A stretch of DNA of 6,024 nt from Alphaproteobacteria bacterium (GTDB lineage Bacteria; Pseudomonadota; Alphaproteobacteria; Rhizobiales; Xanthobacteraceae). Position numbers and translations under genes: made by a program. The notes beneath the pieces are model-generated. The model saw nothing but the letters and a program-made list of their open reading frames with translations. It searched no databases and was not told the DNA's origin. This document shows, piece after piece, positions 1-6,024 of the stretch. Numbering within the stretch: the first letter of the stretch is position 1; each line of letters starts with the position of its first letter. The stretch covers positions 1-6,024 of the forward strand of contig VAZH01000391.1 of the NCBI GenBank assembly GCA_005884465.1, in the 5' to 3' direction.

Positions 1-21
1 TTTCATGGGACTGGTCTCCAT
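1..21 (-). CDS. Possible start of the next gene in the operon (left-edge fragment)
   Basis: Just after the stop of the OppF-like gene, the minus strand has an ATG at 21-19 and, in the same frame, a second ATG at 6-4 followed by a Lys codon (AAA). A GGAGA sequence at 19-15 lies 8-9 bases before the second ATG and could be its Shine-Dalgarno, which favours the start at 6. A Met-Lys start is common in secreted substrate-binding proteins, and one would fit after an ATPase pair. Two to seven codons cannot identify a product, so this is only a likely start site. Confidence 0.35.
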
Positions 22-23
22 CT

Positions 24-1133
<1,110 letters not shown>

Positions 1134-1140
1134 GTGCTCG

Positions 1141-1147
1141 CCTCCCC
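1141..1147 (-). promoter_or_regulatory. Strong Shine-Dalgarno for the OppF-like gene
   Basis: The minus strand reads GGGGAGG here, 7 bases before the ATG at 1133. It fixes the start codon. It also suggests that this gene is translated independently of its upstream partner, from which the REP-like repeat separates it, whereas other joints in the window are overlapping (ATGA). Confidence 0.8.
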
Positions 1148-1164
1148 AGAGCTAAAGCTACCGT

Positions 1165-1291
1165 GTCCCGGGCGCTGCGCAGCGTGCAACGATGCGCTGC
1201 AGAACCGGGACCCAGCTCGGATGAGCACTACTCTGGACCCCGGTTCAGCGGTGCACCACTGCGCTACGCTTGTGCTGCGCCGCGCCCGGGG
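1165..1291. repeat. Inverted pair of REP-like palindromic elements (BIME-like)
   Basis: Two GC-rich palindromic units lie head to head between the OppD-like and OppF-like genes. Unit A (1165-1211) is bounded by GTCCCGG and CCGGGAC and contains the perfect palindrome CGCTGCGCAGCG (1173-1184). Unit B (1238-1291) is bounded by CCCCGG and CCGGGG. The reverse complement of A resembles B at both ends: TGGGTCCCGGTTC against TGGACCCCGGTTC (11 of 13), and GCTGCGC-x-GCGCCCGGG in both (16 of 17). They are therefore copies of one family in opposite orientation, separated by about 20 bp. Such pairs are known as REP/BIME elements in other bacteria and act in mRNA stability, transcription attenuation or as insertion targets. 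From memory, similar sequences are dispersed in Bradyrhizobium and Rhodopseudomonas genomes, but I cannot check this. There is no U-run, so it is not a standard intrinsic terminator. Confidence 0.75.
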
Positions 1292-1314
1292 AACGAACGC
1301 AGAAAGCGAGGCGG

Positions 1315-2304
1315 TCACGACACCAGCCCCTCCAGTGGCGCCCTGATGCAGCGCGACCAATGCGTGGGGCTTAGCGCCACCATCGGCGGCGGCGCGGCGA
1401 CGCAAGGCTCAGTGACGAACGGACAACGCGCGGCGAAGCGGCAGCCGCCCGGCAGCTTCGTCATGTTCGGGACCATGCCCTGGATGGTGGCAAGATGAGA
1501 GGCGCGGCGGTCGAGCCGGGGAATCGAGCCGAGCAGGCCGACGGTGTAGGGATGCTGGGGCGATGCAAATAATTCGTCGACCGGAGCGCGCTCGACGATC
1601 TCGCCGGCATACATCACTGCGACCTCGTCGCAGACCTCGGCGACCACGCCGAGATCGTGGGTGATCAGAATGATCGCCGCCCCGCTCGCCGCCTTCAGCT
1701 CGCGCATCAAATCGAGGATTTGCGCCTGCAAGGTAACGTCGAGCGCGGTGGTGGGCTCGTCCGCGATCAACAGCATGGGATCGCAGGCCAGCGCCATCGC
1801 GATCATGACGCGCTGGCGCATCCCGCCCGACAGCTTGTGCGGATATTCGTCGATGCGGCGCTCGGGTGAGGGAATATGAACGCGGCGCAACAGTTCGATC
1901 GCGCGCTCGCGCGCCACCCGCCGCGATCCGCCGCGATGGCGCAGGATGGTTTCGATGATCTGCTCGCCGATCGTGAAACTCGGATTGAGCGACGTCATCG
2001 GCTCCTGAAAGATCATCGCCAGGCGATTGCCTCGCAGATCGCGCAGGACCTCATCGGGCACATCAAGCAGGTCGAAGCCGTCGAACCGGATCGAACCGGT
2101 GACCTCGGCGGAATGTTTCGACAACAGGCCCATGATCGCGAGCGACGTCACGCTCTTGCCGCAGCCGGATTCGCCGACGAGGCCGAGCGTCGCGCCATTG
2201 GCGACGCTGAGGTCGACGCGATCGACCGCGTGCGTGATTCGGCCGTCGTCGCCATGGAAGGTGACCCGCAAGCCCTCGATTTCGATCAGTGGACTCGCGG
2301 TCAT
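1315..2304 (-). CDS. Oligopeptide/dipeptide ABC transporter ATP-binding protein, OppD/DppD type
   Basis: This is the first ATPase of the downstream pair and would form the nucleotide-binding heterodimer of a peptide importer with the OppF-like protein. The 329 residues include Walker A GESGCGKS (44-51), Q-loop Gln100 in FQEPMTSLNP (the FQEP form is typical of OppD/DppD), signature LSGGMRQR (158-165), Walker B LLIADE (178-183) and switch His216 in ITHDL. The C-terminal domain has Cys288, Cys294, Cys301 and Cys319, with the same C-x5-C-x6-C-x17-C spacing as the partner. Length is normal for the family and no residue known to be needed for ATP hydrolysis is missing. The start codon overlaps the stop of the DUF1028 gene (ATGA, 2304-2301), so the two are probably translationally coupled, in line with the weak Shine-Dalgarno (GGGCGAGAG). 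The peptide specificity cannot be read from this subunit. Confidence 0.94.
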   Translation of the reverse strand: MTASPLIEIEGLRVTFHGDDGRITHAVDRVDLSVANGATLGLVGESGCGKSVTSLAIMGLLSKHSAEVTGSIRFDGFDLLDVPDEVLRDLRGNRLAMIFQEPMTSLNPSFTIGEQIIETILRHRGGSRRVARERAIELLRRVHIPSPERRIDEYPHKLSGGMRQRVMIAMALACDPMLLIADEPTTALDVTLQAQILDLMRELKAASGAAIILITHDLGVVAEVCDEVAVMYAGEIVERAPVDELFASPQHPYTVGLLGSIPRLDRRASHLATIQGMVPNMTKLPGGCRFAARCPFVTEPCVAAPPPMVALSPTHWSRCIRAPLEGLVS

Positions 2305-3011
2305 CTCTCGCCCGCAATGGGCGCTTCGATCCCGGCGTCGATGATGTCGCGATCGGTAATGCCGGCTGGATTCTTGCGCGTGGGCAGGAACTGGCGGAAA
2401 TGCACCCAGCGCTCGCGGCTCACCTGTTCGAGGCGTTCGAGTTCGGCAAGCGGATCGGCGTGGTCATCGACGCGCAGATCGAGCGCCGACCATTCCTCCT
2501 CGCCGTAGATCAGCAGCGCCGCCGATTGCCTGCCGCGCTTGTCGCCGCCGGCGGCTTCGCCTGATTGCATCGCCGCGATCAGCCGTTGCGCGAATGGCAG
2601 CTTTTCGTTCGCGGCGTAGGCTTTTGCGGTGTCGTCGAGCACGCTGGCGCCGGCGAGCATGTTGCCGGCAATGGAAAAGCCGTTGCCCTCGATATGCCCG
2701 CACCAGCCGATGCATTCGCGGCCGGCGTACGCGGCGATACGGCCGCCAGCGTCCATGAGGTGAAGTTGCCGGCTCTCGCGGCCGCTGTCGCCTGAAATCA
2801 GCGTCTCGACGATGTCGCGGGGCTTACGCCCTTCGCGCAGCAGTTTTAAGCCATCGATGCCGTAATAGGGATTGACCAGCGCCTGCGTCGCGATCGCGCC
2901 AATACCGGCGGCGATATGCGGCACCCGGGCGCCGACTGCGAAGAACCGTGTCGCGACAGCGATACCGAATTGGCCGGTGGCGCTGTCTCGGGCGATGATC
3001 GACCAAGTCAT
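2301..3011 (-). CDS. DUF1028 family protein, Ntn-hydrolase-like
   Basis: The 236-residue product matches the DUF1028 family as I know it. It has an N-terminal T-W-S-I-I-A-R-D stretch (2-9), the block ATRFFAVGARVPH (20-32), ATQALVNPYYG (41-51), GRECIGWCGH (97-106), GNMLAG (116-121), GGDKRGRQSAALL (155-167) and DLRVDDHADP (178-187). The family is placed in the Ntn-hydrolase fold group and its biochemical function is not established. If it acts as an Ntn hydrolase, Thr2, exposed after Met removal, would be the natural nucleophile, which is inference. No signal peptide or membrane segment is visible, so it is probably cytoplasmic. It starts 27 bases after the stop of the GGT-like gene and overlaps the following OppD-like gene by ATGA. 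That position suggests a role in processing what the peptide transporter brings in. Unlike its upstream neighbour it is intact. Confidence 0.9.
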   Translation of the reverse strand: MTWSIIARDSATGQFGIAVATRFFAVGARVPHIAAGIGAIATQALVNPYYGIDGLKLLREGRKPRDIVETLISGDSGRESRQLHLMDAGGRIAAYAGRECIGWCGHIEGNGFSIAGNMLAGASVLDDTAKAYAANEKLPFAQRLIAAMQSGEAAGGDKRGRQSAALLIYGEEEWSALDLRVDDHADPLAELERLEQVSRERWVHFRQFLPTRKNPAGITDRDIIDAGIEAPIAGER

Positions 3012-3038
3012 GTCAGTTCTTTCAAACCAGCTCAGTCC

Positions 3039-4831
3039 TTACCGTCCGGCCGCATAGCCTTGCATGCCGCGGGGATTGGCGGCGGCGCGCCGCCTGCGCC
3101 CGACCTTCGAGGCGGCGGTGAGGCGGCCTTCGGACCAGTCGGGGCCGGTCTCCACGATGTGACCGCGGCTCTTGAGGTTATCGACGCTCGCCTTCGGCAC
3201 TCGGTTCTCGACCACGAGCACGCCGGGCCGCGCGGTGCGCGGCCAGAACGAAATCGGGAAATGCTCCGAATGCCACGCCGGCGCGTCGATCGCCTCCTGC
3301 AGATTCAATTTCGCATGAACGTGCCGCAGAAAGAATTGCGTGGTCCATTGATCCTGCTGATCGCCGCCGGGCGAGCCCCAGGCCAGATACGGCTCGCCGT
3401 CGCGCAGCGCCATGGTCGGACTGAGCGTGGTGCGCGGGCGCTTGCCCGGCGCCAGTGCTGCGGGGTGATTTTCCTCGAGCCAGAACATTTGCGCGCGGCT
3501 GCCGAGGCAAAAACCCAGTTCCGGAATCACCGGCGACGATTGCAGCCAGCCGCCGGAGGGCGTCGCCGAGATCATGTTGCCGGCCTGGTCGATGATGTCG
3601 AAATGCACGGTGTCGCCGCGCACTTCGCCGAACCGGCCGACGGTAGGCTCGCCGGCGCCCATGGCGCCGACCGCCTCGCGATGACCTTCCTGCCGGCGCA
3701 GTTTTACCACCGAGCCAAAACCTTCGACCGAGCCGGGGACGAAATCGAGCGATGCCTTTTCCGAGATCAGCTTGCGGCGCTCGTCGTTATAGGCATCCGA
3801 CAACAGCGTCGCGATCGGGATTTCGGTGAAGTTGGGATCGCCATAAAACTTCTCGCGGTCGGCAAAGGCGAGCTTGGCGCATTCGATCTGCAGATGAATG
3901 AACTCCGGGCCTGCGGGATCGAGGCCGTCGAGTTCGAATCCCTTCAACAGCGCGAGCTGCTGCAGCATCACGGGCAGACGCCGGGCTTGCAGACGGTGTA
4001 ACGGCCATAGTCGTAGGTGAGCGGCGCTTCGACGCTCGGCTGCCAGCGCGCCATGTCGTCGGCGCGGAGCACACCGCGATGCGGCGAGCCGCTGACGTCC
4101 ATGACCTCCTGGGTGCGACAGAATTTGTCGATCGCTTCCGCAACGAAGCCGCGCGACCACGCTTGGCGCGCGCGCTCGATCTGCGCCACGCGATCACCAC
4201 CGGCGCTTTCGGCTTCCTTCAAAATGCGCGTATAGGTTTCCGCTAGCGTCTTGTTGGTAAAGAGCGTGCCGGGCTTTGGCACTGCGTTGTTCGGCAGATA
4301 GACCGCGGCCGAGGTGGGCCAGTATTTGCGGAACAGCTGCTCGACGGTTCTGATCGTCGCGGAGGCGCGCTCGACCAGCGGATAGCCGTCACGGGCATAG
4401 GCGATGGCCGGCTCCAATACGTCCCGCAGCCGCAGCGTGCCATAATCGCGCAGCAGCAGCATCCAGGATTCGAAGGTGCCGGGAACGCAGGCGGCGAGCA
4501 GCCCCGTGCCGGGCACCATTTCCAGGCCTTCGCTGCGGTAGTGCGCAATCGTTGCACCCAATGGCGCCGGGCCCTGGCCGCAAATCACCTCGGTGCGGCC
4601 GCGCTTGACATCGTGGACGATGATCGGCACGTCGCCGCCGGGCCCGTTCAGATGCGGCTCCACGACCTGCAGCGTAAACGCGGTGGCGACGCCGGCGTCA
4701 AAGGCATTGCCGCCTTTCTCCAAAGTGGCCATCCCGACCGCGGTGGCGATCCAGTGGGTGGACGTCACGACGCCAAAAGTGCCTTCGATTTCCGGCCTGG
4801 TCGTGAACGGATCGGGATTGATATTGCTCAT
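3039..4831 (-). pseudogene. Gamma-glutamyltransferase-family (Ntn hydrolase) gene, frameshifted near 3975
   Basis: Two overlapping frames together encode one GGT-like protein of about 600 residues. The first half (from ATG 4831) has the family's N-terminal block with GGNAFDAGVATAF and HLNGPGGDVP. It runs to YTVCKPGV (to 3977) and then stops at TGA 3970-3968. The second half continues in another frame from Pro at 3974-3972 (PVMLQQLALLKGF) to TAA at 3041-3039. It contains the predicted autocleavage and nucleophile Thr (codon 3611-3609) in GDTVHFDIID, the KRPRTTLSP loop and GSPGGD. Family members I recall have a W-S-Q-G-P motif here; only TG and the Pro codon remain, so about 10 nt are missing. 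The first product would lack the catalytic Thr, so no active enzyme is expected. There is no visible signal peptide. A start at 4900 is possible but adds 23 residues unlike the family. A sequencing or assembly error is the main alternative. Confidence 0.88.
3970..3980 (-). other. Lesion site in the GGT-like gene (deletion of about 10 nt)
   Basis: On the minus strand the last in-frame family codon is GTC (3979-3977). It is followed by the two bases TG and then by CCC GTG ATG CTG in the second frame. Linking the frames requires a loss of 1 modulo 3 bases, and restoring a Trp-Ser-Gln-Gly motif between Val and Pro needs exactly 10 bases. The size estimate rests on family memory. The frame change itself is directly visible. 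Confidence 0.75.
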
Positions 4832-4924
4832 TGGAATCCATTGTTGGACTGGTGCCGCGGGACGCGGGCGCACTTGACCACAGCCGAGGCCGCCTGCCAA
4901 CCGGCCCAGCGTGGTGCCGTGCTC

Positions 4925-4942
4925 GCATGATTGTGATCATGC
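4925..4942. repeat. Small perfect inverted repeat at the end of the broken OppF-like gene
   Basis: The sequence GCATGA-TTGTGA-TCATGC has perfect 6-bp arms around a 6-base centre and includes the stop codon of the OppF-like gene (4939-4937). It lies at the start of the roughly 105-bp gap before the GGT-like gene. No T-run follows on the minus strand, so it is not a convincing terminator. It could be a weak mRNA hairpin or a protein-binding palindrome, or chance. A second, weaker pair (GGCCG 4888-4892 and CGGCC 4902-4906) lies in the same gap, where I see no clear promoter. Confidence 0.35.
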
Positions 4943-5906
4943 TGATACAGCGGCGTGCGCGGGACTATTGACGGCGTGGCAGGCGACGCCGTCGATCAGC
5001 GCAGGGGCTTGTTTGCGGCAGAGGTCGAACGCCAGCGGGCAGCGCGGGTTGAACGCGCAGCCGGGCGGCGGATCGATCGGATTGGGGATCTCGCCCCTCA
5101 CGGGAATACGCTGGCGGCCGGACATCGCCAGATCGGGCACCGCGCCCAGCAGCATTTTCGTGTAGGGCATTCGCGGATTACTAAACAGTTCGCGCGCTGG
5201 CGCGATCTCGACAATGCGGCCGAGATACATCACGCCGATACGGTTCGCCATGTGGCGGACCACGGCGAGGTTGTGACTGATGAAGAGATAGGTGAGGCCG
5301 AATTTATCCTGCAGGTCGCGCATCAGATTCAGGATCTGCGCCTGCACGGACACATCGAGCGCCGACGTCGGCTCGTCGCAGACGATGAACTCGGCTTCGG
5401 ACGCGAGCGCCCGGGCGATCGCGATCCGTTGCCGCTGCCCGCCGGAAAATTCGTGCGGATATTTCCAGCCGTCGTCGGCGTGCAGGCCGACCAGGTTCAT
5501 CGCCCTGGATCAGATCGAAGGCGCGAATCGGCTCGGCGACGATGGCATCGACCCGAAAGCGCGGGTTGAGGCTCGCATAGGGGTCCTGGAAAATCATCTG
5601 GATGCGGCGGCGCAAACGCTGGCGCGCCTGTAATTGTCCGGCATCGCTCATCGAAACCCCGTCGATGACAACTTCGCCCGAGGTCGGCGGCAACAGCCCG
5701 ACCACCATTCGGGCAACGGTGGTCTTTCCCGAGCCGGATTCACCGACCAGCGCAAAAGTCTCACCCTTGGCGATGTCGAAGGTGACACCGTCAACCGCTT
5801 TCAGGAATTCGAGGTGGCCGCCTTCGAGCACCCGGTTGAGCCACGGCTTTGAGACGTCGAATACGCGGCGCAGATTCTTGACGTCGACGAAGGGTGCTGC
5901 CGTCAT
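4937..5906 (-). pseudogene. Oligopeptide/dipeptide ABC transporter ATP-binding protein, OppF/DppF type, broken by a deletion near 5501
   Basis: Two frames together make one OppF-like ATPase of the upstream transporter. The first frame (from ATG 5906) gives Walker A GESGSGKT (residues 55-62) and Q-loop Gln107 in [10 protein letters not shown], and is family-like to AFDLIQG (codon 135, 5504-5502). The second frame resumes with [11 protein letters not shown] (from 5500) and carries the signature FSGGQRQR, Walker B FIVCDE, switch His in ISHNLAVV, and the C-terminal cysteines (C-x5-C-x6-C-x12-C), ending at TGA 4939-4937. In the intact paralogue at 24-1133 there are 15 residues between the matching Asp-Leu and Leu-Val-Gly-Leu; here only 5 remain. 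About 10 codons plus the frame are lost, consistent with a 29-nt deletion. The first product would lack signature and Walker B, and the second would lack Walker A, so neither alone can be an active ATPase. The start overlaps the preceding OppD-like gene. An assembly error is the main alternative. Confidence 0.87.
5495..5505 (-). other. Lesion site in the upstream OppF-like gene
   Basis: The family match leaves the first frame after GGC (5504-5502) and re-enters one base later at ATG (5500-5498), leaving a single unmatched G at 5501. The frame change corresponds to a loss of 2 modulo 3 bases. Comparison with the downstream paralogue suggests about 29 bases, though true orthologues may have a slightly longer linker. 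The missing part is the helical linker between the Q-loop region and the ABC signature. Confidence 0.72.
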
Positions 5907-6024
5907 GCCGCGGTGTCCTTTGCGGCGGCGTCATAGAGGTGGCAGGCCACCGCCTGCGTGCCATGCCTGATCGGTTCCGGCCGTTCGATGCGGCAGCGGT
6001 CGAACGCGAAGGCGCAGCGCGGAT
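5903..6024 (-). CDS. C-terminal end of an OppD/DppD-type ABC transporter ATP-binding protein (partial)
   Basis: One minus-strand frame stays open from the window edge to TGA at 5905-5903. It encodes about 39 residues beginning PRCAFAFDRCRIERPEP and ending near AVACHLYDAAAKDTAA. This is the cysteine-bearing tail of the OppD/DppD/OppF C-terminal domain, with C-x6-C-x16-C visible and the first Cys presumably beyond the edge. The ABC core is outside the window, so the assignment to the OppD rather than the OppF branch comes from position, directly before an OppF-like gene. The stop overlaps the next start (ATGA, 5906-5903), which indicates one operon and coupled translation. Confidence 0.82.
   Translation of the reverse strand, partial: PRCAFAFDRCRIERPEPIRHGTQAVACHLYDAAAKDTAA
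5916..5920 (-). promoter_or_regulatory. Shine-Dalgarno for the upstream OppF-like gene
   Basis: The minus strand has AAGGA (within AAAGGA) 9 bases before the ATG at 5906, inside the end of the preceding gene. It supports that start and the ATGA overlap. Confidence 0.65.

Noticed and set aside
1165..1291. Intrinsic terminator or riboswitch between the two ATPase genes
   Set aside because: The stems are strong but not followed by a U-run on the minus strand. The two halves are copies of one palindromic repeat family rather than a conserved aptamer.
3968..3980. Programmed ribosomal frameshifting to join the two GGT halves
   Set aside because: A -1 shift is needed, but there is no X-XXY-YYZ slippery heptamer, and the conserved motif would still be missing several residues. 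A deletion explains both facts.
2916..4001. A 361-codon plus-strand open frame opposite DUF1028 and the GGT-like gene
   Set aside because: It spans two minus-strand genes and their gap and has an Arg/His-rich, domain-free translation, as expected of a high-GC shadow frame.
4832..4900. A start of the GGT-like gene at 4900
   Set aside because: The frame is open, but the extra 23 residues are Arg/Pro-rich, do not look like a signal peptide and do not resemble the family. The ATG at 4831 gives a normal N-terminus.
5495..5505. Programmed +1 frameshifting or a deliberate two-subunit split of the OppF-like ATPase
   Set aside because: There is no slippery codon or nearby stop in the first frame, and about 10 linker residues are absent compared with the paralogue. 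ABC nucleotide-binding domains are not known to be split at this point.

Overview
The window is high-GC bacterial DNA. Every supportable gene lies on the minus strand, so transcription runs from high to low coordinates. Codon usage, the Dpp/Opp-type ATPases next to a gamma-glutamyltransferase-like gene and a DUF1028 gene, and an intergenic REP-like pair of a kind I associate with Bradyrhizobium/Rhodopseudomonas all suggest an alphaproteobacterium, probably of the Bradyrhizobiaceae. That assignment is inference, not an identification.

Layout in transcription order: (1) the last 40 codons of an OppD/DppD-type ATPase (6024-5903, running off the window); (2) an OppF/DppF-type ATPase (5906-4937), joined to it by an ATGA overlap and broken by a frame-changing deletion near 5501; (3) an intergenic stretch of about 105 bp with a small perfect palindrome at the stop codon of gene 2; (4) a gamma-glutamyltransferase-family gene (4831-3039), broken by a small frame-changing deletion at about 3975; (5) an intact DUF1028 gene (3011-2301); (6) an intact OppD/DppD-type ATPase (2304-1315), again joined by an ATGA overlap; (7) a 127-bp inverted pair of REP-like palindromes (1165-1291); (8) an intact OppF/DppF-type ATPase (1133-24) with a strong Shine-Dalgarno; (9) probably the start of another gene at the left edge.

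Together these look like a peptide-uptake locus. Two sets of paired ABC ATPases flank two Ntn-hydrolase-type genes, a GGT-like amidohydrolase/transferase and DUF1028. A simple model is import of a peptide or gamma-linked amide followed by hydrolysis inside the cell, since the GGT-like protein has no visible signal peptide. Permeases and binding proteins would lie outside the window. Two neighbouring genes (2 and 4) carry independent frame-breaking deletions, while DUF1028 and the second ATPase pair are intact. This suggests decay of the upstream half of the locus, unless both lesions are assembly errors. I found no new kind of system. The points most worth following are the paired lesions, the non-canonical GGT pocket and the REP pair between two ATPase genes.
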